DNA of 64,000 nucleotides from positions 124,001 to 188,000 of the forward strand of contig NZ_VAHM01000005.1 of NCBI RefSeq assembly GCF_005796185.1, given 5' to 3'. The stretch comes from Pseudarthrobacter sp. NamB4. GTDB taxonomy: Bacteria > Actinomycetota > Actinomycetes > Actinomycetales > Micrococcaceae. This document shows, one piece after another, positions 26,805 to 36,096 of the stretch; position 1 is the first letter of the stretch, and each line of letters begins with the position of its first letter. The notes below the pieces were generated by a model. It worked only from the letters and a program-made list of their open reading frames with translations, was not told the origin of the DNA and made no database searches. A program made the translations under genes and the position numbers.

Positions 26805-28289
26805 CTAGTCCACCTGCGGGAATCCGAGATCAATGACGGACGTGGAGGGATCGGGCCACCTGGTGGTCACCACCTTTCCGCGCGTGTAGAAACGGATGCT
26901 GTCCGGGCCATACATGTGGGTGTCGCCGAACAGGGAGTTCTTCCACCCGCCGAACGAGAACGTGCCCACCGGCACCGGAATGGGGACGTTGACGCCTACC
27001 ATCCCCGCTTCCACGTCGAACTCGAACTGCCGCGCGGCACCGCCGTCACGGGTGAAGATGGCAACGCCGTTGCCAAACTCGTTTTCATTGACCAGCCGCA
27101 CGGCGTCGCTGTAGGTCTCCGCCCGGACCACGGACAGGACGGGGCCGAAGATCTCGTCGTCGTAGACCTTCATGCCGGGCTTGACGTGGTCGATGAGACT
27201 GACGCCGATGAAGAAGCCGTCCGAATCAAACTGCTGCTCCCGCCCGTCCACCACCACGCTGGCGCCTTCGCCTTCCGCTCCCGCCACGTAGGACGCCACA
27301 CGGTCGCGGTGTTCGGCCGTGATCAGCGGCCCCATCTGGGAGGAAGGGTCCGTGCCGGGGCCGATCTTCAGGTCCGCCATCCGGCTTCTGATGGCTGCCA
27401 CGAGGTCGTCGGCGATGTTGCCCACCGCAACCAGGACGCTGACGGCCATGCACCGTTCACCCGCCGAACCGTACGCGGCGGAAACCGCGGCGTCGGCCGC
27501 CATGTCCAGGTCGGCGTCGGGCAGGACCACCATGTGGTTCTTTGCTCCGCCAAGCGCCTGGACCCGCTTGCCGTGGTCCGCGGCGCGCCTGTAAATGGAC
27601 TGGGCAATGGGCGTTGAACCCACGAAGCTGACGGCTTTGACGTCCTGGTGCTCCAGCAGGACATCCACCGCTTCCTTGTCCCCGTGGACCACGTTCAGCA
27701 CCCCTGCCGGCAAACCCGCTTCCGCGAAGACCTCCGCGATGAAGACAGCCGATGAGGGGTCCTTCTCGCTCGGTTTGAGCAGGACGGTATTGCCGCACGC
27801 GAGCGCGCTGCCGATCATCCACAGCGGAACCATCGCCGGGAAGTTGAACGGGGTGATGCAGGCCACCACGCCCACGGGCTGGCGGACGGAGTGTACATCG
27901 ATGCCGCCTGAGACCTGCTCGGAGTGCTCGCCTTTAAGCATGTGGGACAGCCCGGTGGCGAACTCGATGTTCTCCAGGCCGCGGGAAATCTCTCCTTCAG
28001 CGTCGGAGAGCACTTTGCCGTGTTCGCTGGTGAGGATCGCGGCCAGCTCCGGCTTGCGGCGGTTCAAAATTTCACGGACCTTGAAAAAGATCCCGCTGCG
28101 CCGCGCCAGGCTGGTTGCCCGCCAACCGGGGAGTGCAGCCTTTGCTGCCGCTATGGCTTCGTCCACCCGGGCGCGGGATGCGAGCACCACCTGTTTTTCC
28201 TGTTCGCCGGTGGCGGGATTGAAGACGGGTCCAAAACGTTCTGCCTCGCTGACCCGCTGTGCGTTGATGAAGTGGGGAATGGTCTGCAT
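26805..28289 (-). CDS. mmsA: Methylmalonate-semialdehyde dehydrogenase, CoA-acylating
   Basis: This enzyme converts methylmalonate semialdehyde with CoA and NAD to propionyl-CoA in valine breakdown. The 494-residue ALDH-superfamily protein has catalytic C280 in YGSAGERCMAVS and TPFNFPAMVPLWM. It has ALGGAKNH where other ALDHs have ELGGK, a hallmark of the CoA-dependent MmsA group. ATG at 28289 has GAGAGG upstream. It is 34 bases downstream of mmsB, probably in one operon. The propionyl-CoA product could feed the carboxylase subunit at the right edge. Confidence 0.93.
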   Translation of the reverse strand: MQTIPHFINAQRVSEAERFGPVFNPATGEQEKQVVLASRARVDEAIAAAKAALPGWRATSLARRSGIFFKVREILNRRKPELAAILTSEHGKVLSDAEGEISRGLENIEFATGLSHMLKGEHSEQVSGGIDVHSVRQPVGVVACITPFNFPAMVPLWMIGSALACGNTVLLKPSEKDPSSAVFIAEVFAEAGLPAGVLNVVHGDKEAVDVLLEHQDVKAVSFVGSTPIAQSIYRRAADHGKRVQALGGAKNHMVVLPDADLDMAADAAVSAAYGSAGERCMAVSVLVAVGNIADDLVAAIRSRMADLKIGPGTDPSSQMGPLITAEHRDRVASYVAGAEGEGASVVVDGREQQFDSDGFFIGVSLIDHVKPGMKVYDDEIFGPVLSVVRAETYSDAVRLVNENEFGNGVAIFTRDGGAARQFEFDVEAGMVGVNVPIPVPVGTFSFGGWKNSLFGDTHMYGPDSIRFYTRGKVVTTRWPDPSTSVIDLGFPQVD

Positions 28290-28323
28290 GGATGCCTCTC
28301 TCAGGATGTACGCAGTACGGGTG

Positions 28324-29226
28324 TTATTCAGCGGGGCCGAGCGAGCCGTCCACCAGCTTGATGATCATGGAGCAGTCCTTGCCCGCCTCCCCCGCGTCGA
28401 TGAGGCGCTGGAAGAGCTGCTGGACATGCTTGCCGATCTCAAGCGGCGTGCCGGTGTCCTCGGCAGCGCTGATGGCCAGGCCGATGTCCTTGTTGGCCAG
28501 TTCAGTGGTGAAGGTGGGCGAGAAGCCGTTGTTCGAGGCGGCGGTCTCCACCACGCCCGGCACCGGGTACCAGGTACGCAGTGCCCAGCTGTCCCCTGAC
28601 GAGACCGAGGCAATGTCCCAGAAGACCTGCTTGTCGAGCCCAAGGCGGTCCGCCAGCACCGCGCCCTCGGCCGTCGAGGCGAGGTTGATGAACAGCATGA
28701 GGTTGTTGCAGATCTTGGCTGCCTGGCCCGTGGTGGCGCCGCCGGTGGGGATGATGTTGGCGGCCATGGGCCGGATGTAGTCCGTGGCGTCCGCTATCGC
28801 CCCAGCCTCGCCGCCCACCATGAAGGTCAGCGTCCCGGCCTTCGCCCCGCTCATGCCGCCCGAAACCGGTGCGTCAACGAAGCGGAAGCCAGCGGCAGCA
28901 GCGGCGTCGTGCAGTTCCTGTGCCGAGGCGATATCGATGGTGGAGGAATCGACGAGCAGGGTGCGGGTATCCGCGGAGGCCAGTACTCCGTCCGGGCCCA
29001 GGTACACGGCCCTGGCATGCTCGCCCTTGGGGAGCATGGTGAAGACGGCGTCGGCTCCCTGCACTGCCTCAGCTATGCTGCCGGCGGGTTTGACGCCACC
29101 GGCCTCCGCAACGGCAAGGGCGGCCGGGTTGAGGTCAAAGCCGCGCACCTCATGCCCGGCCTTGGCGAGGTTCACCGACATCGACCCGCCCATGTTCCCC
29201 AGCCCGATCCATCCGATTACTGCCAT
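28324..29226 (-). CDS. mmsB: 3-hydroxyisobutyrate dehydrogenase
   Basis: This NAD enzyme oxidises 3-hydroxyisobutyrate to methylmalonate semialdehyde, the step before MmsA. The 300-residue protein has the N-terminal nucleotide motif GWIGLGNMGGSM, substrate loop DAPVSGGMSGAKAGTLTFMVG and catalytic Lys in GQAAKICNN (about K171). ATG at 29226 follows AAGGAG by eight bases. It is first in the mmsB-mmsA pair and divergent from a LysR gene. Confidence 0.92.
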   Translation of the reverse strand: MAVIGWIGLGNMGGSMSVNLAKAGHEVRGFDLNPAALAVAEAGGVKPAGSIAEAVQGADAVFTMLPKGEHARAVYLGPDGVLASADTRTLLVDSSTIDIASAQELHDAAAAAGFRFVDAPVSGGMSGAKAGTLTFMVGGEAGAIADATDYIRPMAANIIPTGGATTGQAAKICNNLMLFINLASTAEGAVLADRLGLDKQVFWDIASVSSGDSWALRTWYPVPGVVETAASNNGFSPTFTTELANKDIGLAISAAEDTGTPLEIGKHVQQLFQRLIDAGEAGKDCSMIIKLVDGSLGPAE

Positions 29227-29365
29227 CGCGTATGCTCCTTTGCTTGCTGCCAGCCGCCTTGGCCGGAACGTTCAGTGTCCACCGTCACATCCTGTTAGGG
29301 TGCAATCAAGGGAAAAATTCACAGACGCCATGTGCGCTGATGCACAGAGAGGGAAGGTTGCGCCA

Positions 29366-30265
29366 GTGGCACGGCTTCCAAGCCCCGATGACCTGCTGAT
29401 TCTCCTGACAGTGGCCCGGCTGGGGCGCTTCAACGCCGTCGCCGAAAGCCTGGGAACGACGCACACCACCATTTCCCGCCGCATCCTGGCGCTCGACCGG
29501 CAGCTGGGCGGCCGGACGCTTGAGCGGAGCCCCCACGGCTGGGAGCTGACTGATCTGGGCGCCTCCGCGGTGGCGGCCGCAGAGTCAATTGAGGAGACGC
29601 TGGGGTCACTCGCCGGCACCATCGGCCAGGAACGGGACGCCTTGTCCGGCATGGTCCGGATCAGCACGTCGGACGGTTTCGGTGCCGAGTTCGTTGCTCC
29701 CGCGCTGGTCCGCCTGCAGAAACGCCATCCTTTGCTGAACATCGAGATGCTCAGCGCAACCCGCAAGGTGAGCCGTAACCGGTCCGGAGTGGACCTGGAA
29801 GTGGTGGTCGGCGGAACCGACGTCAGCAATGCCCAGACGATCTTCCTCACGAACTACTGCCTCCGGCTGTACGCCAGCGCCGACTATGCAGCCCGGCACG
29901 GACTGCCGGAAACGCCCGAGGGCGTGGGGCAGCACGGCTTCGTGTCCTACGTCGAATCCGCCCTCCAGGTGGCGGAGCTCGGCCACCGGTCATCACAGTT
30001 GCCCATACCGAAATCCAGCTTCCAGGCCACCAGCATCTTCGCGCAGGTGGAGGCGGTGCGCAGGGGCGCCGGCATCAGGCTGCTCCCCAACTTCATGGTG
30101 GCCCGCGAACCCGGCTTCGTTCCCGTCCTCCCGGACGATTTCGAGCGCCAGCTCCCCATCTGGGCAGTGGCCCGGCCGGAGTCGCTGCGGTCCGGACGGG
30201 TCCAGGCCGTCATTGCAGCCCTTAAGGAAGAAGTGGCCGCCCGGCAGGACCTGCTCGCAGCCTGA
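29366..30265 (+). CDS. LysR-family regulator divergent from mmsBA
   Basis: The 299-residue protein has an N-terminal winged helix (about 7-66, including GRFNAVAESLGTTHTTISRR) and a periplasmic-binding-like effector domain. The frame is open upstream into mmsB antisense sequence. GTG at 29366 is chosen because GGAAGG lies eight bases before it. LysR genes usually control the divergent operon, so it likely regulates mmsB and mmsA in response to a valine-pathway intermediate. Confidence 0.85.
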   Translation: MARLPSPDDLLILLTVARLGRFNAVAESLGTTHTTISRRILALDRQLGGRTLERSPHGWELTDLGASAVAAAESIEETLGSLAGTIGQERDALSGMVRISTSDGFGAEFVAPALVRLQKRHPLLNIEMLSATRKVSRNRSGVDLEVVVGGTDVSNAQTIFLTNYCLRLYASADYAARHGLPETPEGVGQHGFVSYVESALQVAELGHRSSQLPIPKSSFQATSIFAQVEAVRRGAGIRLLPNFMVAREPGFVPVLPDDFERQLPIWAVARPESLRSGRVQAVIAALKEEVAARQDLLAA

Positions 30266-30288
30266 GTCCCGCCACCGCCCACAAACGT

Positions 30289-31407
30289 TCAGGGACGGAA
30301 CAGCCTGCGCACCACTTCCCCGGCTGCCAGTGCATCCAGGCCTTCGTTGATCTCGGCCAGCGGGCGCGTGTCCGAGTGCAGCAGCTCGACCGGCAGCCGG
30401 CCGTCGCGCCAGTACCCCAGGTACCGCGGGATGTCCCGTTCCGGCACGGCGTCGCCCATGTAGGAGCCCAGCAGACGCTTGCCCGCACCGGCAAACTGCA
30501 GCGCTGGGACCGTCAGTTCGGCCGACGGGTGCGGCAGGCCCACCGAAACCACGGCACCGCCCCGGGTTACCAGCTCCAGGCAGGAGGCGATGACACGGGC
30601 GGAACCTACCGCCTCCACGGCATAGTCCACGCCATCACCGGCGGCATCTGCGACCAGTTTGGCAGCGTCCCCGGGAGTACCTGCCGCGGTGGCACCGCAG
30701 TCCAGGGCCAGCTGATGTTTACCCTGGTTCGGATCAATGGCGATGATCGCAGCCGCACCCGCTATGCGGGCCGCCATGACTGCCGAGAAGCCCACTGCGC
30801 CGAGGCCAAAGACCGCAACCGACTCCCCGCCGTCGGCCTGTGCCGTATTGAAGACCGCCCCCATGCCCGTCAGTACCGCGCAGCCGAACATCGCGGCAAC
30901 TGTGTCCGGAATATCGTCGTCGATCACCACCACAGATTCCCGTGCCACCGCCGCGTAGTCCGCGAAGGCGGAAATGCCAAGGTGGTGGTTGATCCGCTCC
31001 CCTGACGCGGTCCGGAGCAACGCTTCGCCGTGCAGCAGGTCGCCGGAGCCGTTGACTTCGGCAGCACGGTGGCAGAGAGCAGGCCTTCCCGCCCGGCAGG
31101 CACGGCAGTCACCGCAGCTTGGCACGAAGACCAGCACCACATGGTTGCCCACGGAAACGCCAGCCACTCCGCTCCCCACGGAGACCACCCGGCCCACCGC
31201 CTCGTGCCCCAGGGCCATGGGCAGAGGCCTGACGCGCGAACCGTCCACCACGGACAGGTCCGAGTGGCACAGGCTCGAATAGGTGATGGCAATTCCCAGC
31301 TCCCCGGCCCGTGGTTCCGGCCGCTCAAGCTCCTCCACCAGCAGGGGGCGCGTCTCGGCATAGCTGGTTCCCGCAGGGACGGTGTTGTAAAGGACAGCGG
31401 CTCGCAT
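30289..31407 (-). CDS. Zinc-dependent alcohol dehydrogenase
   Basis: The 372-residue MDR protein has catalytic-zinc residues C47 and H68-E69, four structural-zinc cysteines (98, 101, 104, 112) and coenzyme motif GLGAVGFSAV. It resembles NAD-dependent primary-alcohol or formaldehyde-type class III dehydrogenases. The substrate is unknown. ATG at 31407 follows AAGGA. The gene is downstream of the MHS transporter on the same strand after 84 bases, so the two may be cotranscribed. Confidence 0.85.
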   Translation of the reverse strand: MRAAVLYNTVPAGTSYAETRPLLVEELERPEPRAGELGIAITYSSLCHSDLSVVDGSRVRPLPMALGHEAVGRVVSVGSGVAGVSVGNHVVLVFVPSCGDCRACRAGRPALCHRAAEVNGSGDLLHGEALLRTASGERINHHLGISAFADYAAVARESVVVIDDDIPDTVAAMFGCAVLTGMGAVFNTAQADGGESVAVFGLGAVGFSAVMAARIAGAAAIIAIDPNQGKHQLALDCGATAAGTPGDAAKLVADAAGDGVDYAVEAVGSARVIASCLELVTRGGAVVSVGLPHPSAELTVPALQFAGAGKRLLGSYMGDAVPERDIPRYLGYWRDGRLPVELLHSDTRPLAEINEGLDALAAGEVVRRLFRP

Positions 31408-31491
31408 GGGAGTTCCTTGGTGTGAATCGGTTCTGGCATGCAGCTGCCCGGACCGGGATCCGGATCCGGGCAACTGTCCTGGATGTGCGGT

Positions 31492-32874
31492 CTACTTTTT
31501 GCTGGCGGCCAGGAGATCCGCGGTGCCCTTGGCATCCGCTGCATCCACATCGTGCAGCGAGATGCCCTTTGTCTCCCTGAGGAAGAGCACGGAGACGGCC
31601 GTTACGAGGCAGGCAGCAAGCAGGTACAGGGCGACCGGGAGAGAGGACTTGAAGTTGCCCAGCAGGGCGGTGGCGATGATCGGTGCCAGCGAGCCGGCAA
31701 CGATCGACGTCACCTGATAGCCGAGTGACACGCCGGAGTAACGCATCCTGGTGGGGAACATCTCGGCCATAATGGACGGCTGGCCCGCGTACATCAGCGC
31801 GTGGAAGAGCAGGCCGATGGTGATGGCCGCCAGGATGACCATATCGTTGGCCGTGTCCATCATGGGGAAAGCGAAGAAGCCCCAGCTTCCGCCAAGAATG
31901 GCGCCCGCCATGTACACCGGGCGCCGGCCGAAGGCGTCGGAGAGCTTGCCCACCAGCGGGACGGCACAGAAATGGATGAAGTGCGCCACCAGCAGCAGGA
32001 GCAGGATCCGCGAGGTGTCCGTCTGGACGACGACCTTCAGGTAGGTGATGGAGAAGGTGACTACCAGGTAGTACAGGATGTTTTCGGCGAACCGCAGGCC
32101 CATGGCGGTAAAGACGCCACGGGGGTAGCGGCGGAAGACTTCGGCAACACCGTACCCCTTCTTTTCCGCGGCGACTTCTTTGCGGGCCTCGATAAAGATC
32201 GGAGCGTCCTGGACCTTGGTGCGGATGTAGTAGCCGACGATCACGATGACTGCAGACAGCCAGAACGCCACTCGCCAGCCCCAGCCGAGGAAGGCTTCCT
32301 GGGACAGGGTGGAGGACAGGGTGAACAGCACGCCCGTGGCCAGCAGGTTGCCCATCGGGACTGCGGACTGCGGCCAACTGGACCAGAAGCCGCGCGAGTG
32401 GCTGGGGCTGTGCTCTGCTACCAGCAGCACCGCGCCGCCCCATTCACCGCCGACCGCGAAGCCCTGCACGAAGCGCAGGAAGACCAACAGTGCCGGGGCC
32501 CAGTAGCCGATTTCGGCGAAGGTGGGCAGGCAGCCCATGAGGAACGTCGCAACGCCCACCATGATGATGCTCAATTGGAGGAGTTGCTTGCGGCCGAACT
32601 TGTCGCCGAAGTGGCCAAAGACAATTCCGCCGATGGGCCGGGCAACGAAACCTACGGCATAGGTGACAAAAGCGGCAATGATGCCGTCCAGTTCCGTTCC
32701 TGAATTGGGGAAGAACGTTTTGCCGAATACAAGGGTGGCGGCAGATGCGTAGAGGAAGAACTCGTACCATTCGACCACCGTGCCGGCCATCGAGGCCGTA
32801 ACGACTTTCTTCAGGCCTGAGGCCTTGACATCGGTTTCCTCGATCCGCCCTGCGGCGGAGTGTTCCGTGCTCAT
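31492..32874 (-). CDS. MHS-type MFS metabolite transporter
   Basis: The 460-residue protein has 12 predicted helices and the metabolite:H+ symporter signature: VVEWYEFFLYASAATLVF in helix 1, FGHFGDKFGRK in loop 2-3 and GEWGGAVLLVAEHSP in helix 4-5. Members import organic acids, betaines or aromatic acids. ATG at 32874 follows AAGGAG. The neighbouring alcohol dehydrogenase hints at uptake of a substrate it oxidises, but this is only inferred. Confidence 0.85.
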   Translation of the reverse strand: MSTEHSAAGRIEETDVKASGLKKVVTASMAGTVVEWYEFFLYASAATLVFGKTFFPNSGTELDGIIAAFVTYAVGFVARPIGGIVFGHFGDKFGRKQLLQLSIIMVGVATFLMGCLPTFAEIGYWAPALLVFLRFVQGFAVGGEWGGAVLLVAEHSPSHSRGFWSSWPQSAVPMGNLLATGVLFTLSSTLSQEAFLGWGWRVAFWLSAVIVIVGYYIRTKVQDAPIFIEARKEVAAEKKGYGVAEVFRRYPRGVFTAMGLRFAENILYYLVVTFSITYLKVVVQTDTSRILLLLLVAHFIHFCAVPLVGKLSDAFGRRPVYMAGAILGGSWGFFAFPMMDTANDMVILAAITIGLLFHALMYAGQPSIMAEMFPTRMRYSGVSLGYQVTSIVAGSLAPIIATALLGNFKSSLPVALYLLAACLVTAVSVLFLRETKGISLHDVDAADAKGTADLLAASKK

Positions 32875-33003
32875 GAGTGAACTCCTTTGGCGTCTCCGTC
32901 GACACCACATGGGGACCGGATAGCGGCTTTATGGCGCTCGCCACACAACCGCAGGTTCACACGAGTATTGTCCGGGACGGCGTGGGAGCTCAACGCCAAA
33001 TAC

Positions 33004-33020
33004 TGCAGAAAGCATCTGCA
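33004..33020. promoter_or_regulatory. Palindrome upstream of the MHS transporter
   Basis: TGCAGAAAGCATCTGCA has perfect 6-bp arms and lies about 130 bases upstream of the transporter start, in AT-richer sequence. It may be an operator. Confidence 0.4.
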
Positions 33021-33043
33021 AAAATGCACATGTCGGGCACTGT

Positions 33044-33064
33044 GGCCAGGTTTGGCACCTGGCC
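33044..33064 (-). terminator. Stem-loop after metX
   Basis: GGCCAGGT-TTGGC-ACCTGGCC forms a perfect 8-bp stem 12 bases past the metX stop codon. No T-run follows directly, so it is a weak terminator candidate. Confidence 0.5.
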
Positions 33065-33075
33065 GGGGTGGAGGC

Positions 33076-34191
33076 TCAGGGCAGGAGGTGCTCGCGTAGC
33101 TGGTTCCCGAGCTGCCCGATTTCCGTCAGGAACCCGTCGTGGCCGATCGGAGCCTGGATAAGGTGGACGTCCACCTCTCCCGGCAGGGCCTGGGCGAGTT
33201 CAACGGACTGGGACGGGAAGTAGAGCCGGTCCGAGTCAACGGCGGCAACGAAGAAGCGGGCGCTTGAGTGCGCCAGCGTCTCCGGAAGCGTGCCGCGCCC
33301 GCGGCAGATGTCATGGCTCATGAGCGCTTCAGTGATGGCTATATAGCTGTTGGCGTCGAACCGCTGGACCAGTTTGGTTCCCTGATGGTCCAGGTAGCTT
33401 TCCACCTGGTAGCGTCCACGGGCGCCCAGCCTGCCCGCCTGGAGCGGTGATTCCGGTGCCTGCGGGGCACGGCCGAACCTGCCCTCCAGCTCCGCTGCCG
33501 AGCGGTAGGTGATGTGGGCAATCCGCCGTGCCAGTGCCAGCCCGTCCTCGGGAAAAGGACCCCCGTAGTAGTCGCCGCCGTTGAAGTTGGGGTCCTGGCG
33601 GATGGCGAGGGTCTGGGCCTGCGCGAAAGCGATCTGCTCTGCAGTGCTGGCTGCGCCCACCGAAATCACTGCACAGCGCTGCACGCGTTCCGGGAAGGTG
33701 ATGGCCCACTCCAAAGCCCGGGCACCGCCCATGGAACCGCCCAGCACGGCAAACCAGCTGTCGATCCCCAGCTGGTCAGCAAGCCGGGCCTCCGCTTCCG
33801 TGCTGTCCCTCAGGGTTACCAGGGGAAACCGGGAACCCCACGGTGTTCCGTCCGGAGCAGGCGACGACGGTCCGGTGGAGCCGTAGCAGCCGCCCACCAT
33901 GTTGATGGAGACCACGAAGAACTGGTCCGTATCCACCGGGGCGCCGGGGCCGGCCAGTTGTTCCCACCACCCGGCCTCGTCGGTATCACCCCGGGTCACA
34001 TGGGTGCTGCCGGTCAAGGCGTGTTCAATGAGGACGGCGTTGCTGCCGTCCTCATTCAGGGTGCCCCAGGTTTCGTAGGCCAGGACCACGTCCGGCAGGT
34101 AACCGCCCGCTTCAAGTTCCAGCCCGCCAATCGAGGCGTAGCGGACAATCCCGTGCTGGGGAGCGGTGGTACGGGCAACGGTTACCGTCAT
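33076..34191 (-). CDS. metX: Homoserine O-acetyltransferase
   Basis: This enzyme acetylates homoserine with acetyl-CoA, the first committed methionine step. The 371-residue alpha/beta-hydrolase-fold protein has nucleophile S153 in VLGGSMGGARALEW. The acid is Asp in AAVDSDRLYFP and the His is in PIGHDGFLTE. N-terminal landmarks are LAYETWGTLN and NMVGGCYGSTGP. ATG at 34191 follows AGAGG. A SAM-IV riboswitch precedes it. The gene is downstream of metY, whose product uses O-acetylhomoserine. A SAM riboswitch before each gene indicates separate transcription starts. Confidence 0.95.
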   Translation of the reverse strand: MTVTVARTTAPQHGIVRYASIGGLELEAGGYLPDVVLAYETWGTLNEDGSNAVLIEHALTGSTHVTRGDTDEAGWWEQLAGPGAPVDTDQFFVVSINMVGGCYGSTGPSSPAPDGTPWGSRFPLVTLRDSTEAEARLADQLGIDSWFAVLGGSMGGARALEWAITFPERVQRCAVISVGAASTAEQIAFAQAQTLAIRQDPNFNGGDYYGGPFPEDGLALARRIAHITYRSAAELEGRFGRAPQAPESPLQAGRLGARGRYQVESYLDHQGTKLVQRFDANSYIAITEALMSHDICRGRGTLPETLAHSSARFFVAAVDSDRLYFPSQSVELAQALPGEVDVHLIQAPIGHDGFLTEIGQLGNQLREHLLP

Positions 34192-34204
34192 GGCAGGACC
34201 TCTT

Positions 34205-34320
34205 CTACGCACTTGCCCGCCGTCGTATGACCGGCAGGCCAGGTCTTCACCCGGGGCACCCCACCGCGGAAGGAGGGTTGCCGGCCAGCAAGCCGGGGCT
34301 GTCACTGGCACTCATGACCT
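34205..34320 (-). ncRNA. SAM riboswitch (SAM-IV type) of metX
   Basis: The minus-strand leader starts GGTCATGAGTGCCAGTGAC, continues through AGCCCCGGCTTGCTGGCC, GGCAACCCTCC and CGCGGTGGGGTGCCCCGGGTGA, and closes the P1 stem with AGACC. This matches the actinobacterial SAM-IV core as I recall it from mycobacterial leaders. A further stem near 34214-34236 may supply the downstream pseudoknot. SAM binding should turn off metX. A covariance-model search would confirm the class. Confidence 0.88.
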
Positions 34321-34448
34321 GGTTCGAGTGTACGAAACAGCCCCTGCCCGCCGCCAAGAGTGTGACTGGTTGTGACTTCCCGGCTTGCTGCCCACCTGCC
34401 GCACCGGCCGCCGTCGTGCGTTGCTCCTGCCAGGCGCCGTTTCTCCGG

Positions 34449-35774
34449 TCAGGCGCCCACTGCCCCCTTGGCTGCGCGGAACCCGGCTGCCAGGTCCGCG
34501 AGGATGTCGTCGATGTGCTCAAGGCCTACGGAGAGGCGGACCAGCCCGGGAGTGACGCCGGCGACGGCCTGCTGTTCCGCCGAGAGCTGGCTGTGAGTGG
34601 TCGACGCCGGGTGGATGACCAGGGACCGGACGTCGCCGATGTTTGCCACGTGGGAGTGCAGCTCCAGGGCGTCCACGAAGCGCTTTCCCGCCTCGGCGCC
34701 ACCGGCAAGGTTGAAGGCCACGATGGCGCCGGTTCCCCTGGGCCCGTACTTCCGGCCCCGCTCAAACCAGGGGCTGGAGGGCAGTCCGGCGTAGGCGACG
34801 GATTCGACGTCGGCACGAGCTTCCAGCCATTGGGCCACTTCCAGGGCATTGGCTACGTGTCGTTCCACTCGCAGGCTCAAAGTCTCCAGGCCTTGGGCAA
34901 TCAGGAAGGCGTTGAAGGGCGAGACCGCCGAGCCCAGGTCGCGCAGCAGCTGGACGCGGGCCTTGAGGATGTAGGAGAGGTTGGCACCCAGGGCACCGCC
35001 CTCGCCCAGGTCCCGTGCATAGACCAGGCCGTTGTAGGTGGGGTCGGGGGTGTTAAAGCCCGGGAAGCGTTCCGGGTCCCTGCTGAAATCGAAGTTGCCG
35101 GAATCCACAATGACGCCGGCGATCGCTGCGCCGTGGCCGCCCAGGTATTTGGTGGCCGAATGCACCACTATGTCCGCTCCCCACTCAAGCGGGCGGATCA
35201 GGTACGGGGTGGACAGCGTGTTGTCCACGATCAGGGGCACCCCTGCCTCGTGGGCCGCGCGGGAGACACCTTCGATGTCCAGGACGTCCTGCCGGGGGTT
35301 GGACACCACCTCGGCGAAGAAGAGTTTGGTGTTGGGCTGTACGGCGTCGCGCCACTGGTCCAGGTTGTCCGGGTCCGCCACAAAGGTGACCGAGATGCCG
35401 AACTTCTTCAGGGTGTGTGCGAAGAGGTTGTAGGTGCCGCCGTAGAGGCTGGGGCTCGCCACAATATGGTCCCCCGCCTCCGCAATGTTCAGGACGGCGA
35501 AGGTCTCGGCGGCCTGGCCGGAGCTGAGCAGCAGGGCCCCCAGTCCGCCTTCCAGGCTCGCGATGCGCTGTTCCACGGCTTCCTGCGTGGGGTTGCCGAT
35601 CCTGGTGTAGATCGGGGCCAGCTCAGCCAGGGCAAACCTGTTCGCAGCGCTCTCGGCACTGGGGAAAACAAAGGAAGTGGACTGGTAGATGGGCAGGGCA
35701 CGGGCGCCGGTTGCGGCGTCCGGCTCCTGTCCGGCGTGGATCTGGCGGGTTTCGAATGACCATCCGTTGGACAA
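34449..35774 (-). CDS. metY: O-acetylhomoserine sulfhydrylase
   Basis: This PLP enzyme makes homocysteine from O-acetylhomoserine and sulfide. The 441-residue Cys/Met-metabolism protein has PLP lysine K209 in VVHSATKYLGGHG, LPIYQSTSFVF near the N-terminus, and the large-family SLYGGTYNLFAHTL block. Its length fits MetY rather than MetB or MetC. The only good start is TTG at 35774, with GAGGAG six bases before it. It has its own SAM riboswitch, and metX lies downstream with another. Confidence 0.93.
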   Translation of the reverse strand: MSNGWSFETRQIHAGQEPDAATGARALPIYQSTSFVFPSAESAANRFALAELAPIYTRIGNPTQEAVEQRIASLEGGLGALLLSSGQAAETFAVLNIAEAGDHIVASPSLYGGTYNLFAHTLKKFGISVTFVADPDNLDQWRDAVQPNTKLFFAEVVSNPRQDVLDIEGVSRAAHEAGVPLIVDNTLSTPYLIRPLEWGADIVVHSATKYLGGHGAAIAGVIVDSGNFDFSRDPERFPGFNTPDPTYNGLVYARDLGEGGALGANLSYILKARVQLLRDLGSAVSPFNAFLIAQGLETLSLRVERHVANALEVAQWLEARADVESVAYAGLPSSPWFERGRKYGPRGTGAIVAFNLAGGAEAGKRFVDALELHSHVANIGDVRSLVIHPASTTHSQLSAEQQAVAGVTPGLVRLSVGLEHIDDILADLAAGFRAAKGAVGA

Positions 35775-35823
35775 CTAAGGCTCCTCTGACATGGGCCCGG
35801 CATGCTCGGAGCACCACGGGCCG

Positions 35824-35933
35824 CGCTTGCTCTCCGGCCGTTGCCGGACAGCCAGGTCCTCACCCGGGGCACCCCACCGCGGATGGAGGGTTGCCGGCCA
35901 GCGAGCCGGGGCTGGATGCTGGCGCTCATGACC
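35824..35933 (-). ncRNA. SAM riboswitch (SAM-IV type) of metY
   Basis: The leader reads GGTCATGAGCGCCAGC, AGCCCCGGCTCGCTGGCC, GGCAACCCTCC, CGCGGTGGGGTGCCCCGGGTGA and GGACC. It is nearly identical in its core to the metX leader and differs mainly in loops. A stem CCGGCAACGGCCGG (about 35833-35848) follows the core. It should repress metY when SAM is plentiful. Confidence 0.88.
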
Positions 35934-36096
35934 TGAGCCCAGTGTAGGAACACAGCCTCCGCAACGGACAGGATTGTGACGAACATGGTCAGGACGTTGT
36001 CCGCCTGCCTTGGGGGGTTCGGGGGATGTAAAAGGCAAATTCCCAGTAAGGCTACCCTTAGCTGAGAGCCCGATCACAAAGTGCCAAGATGTTGGC

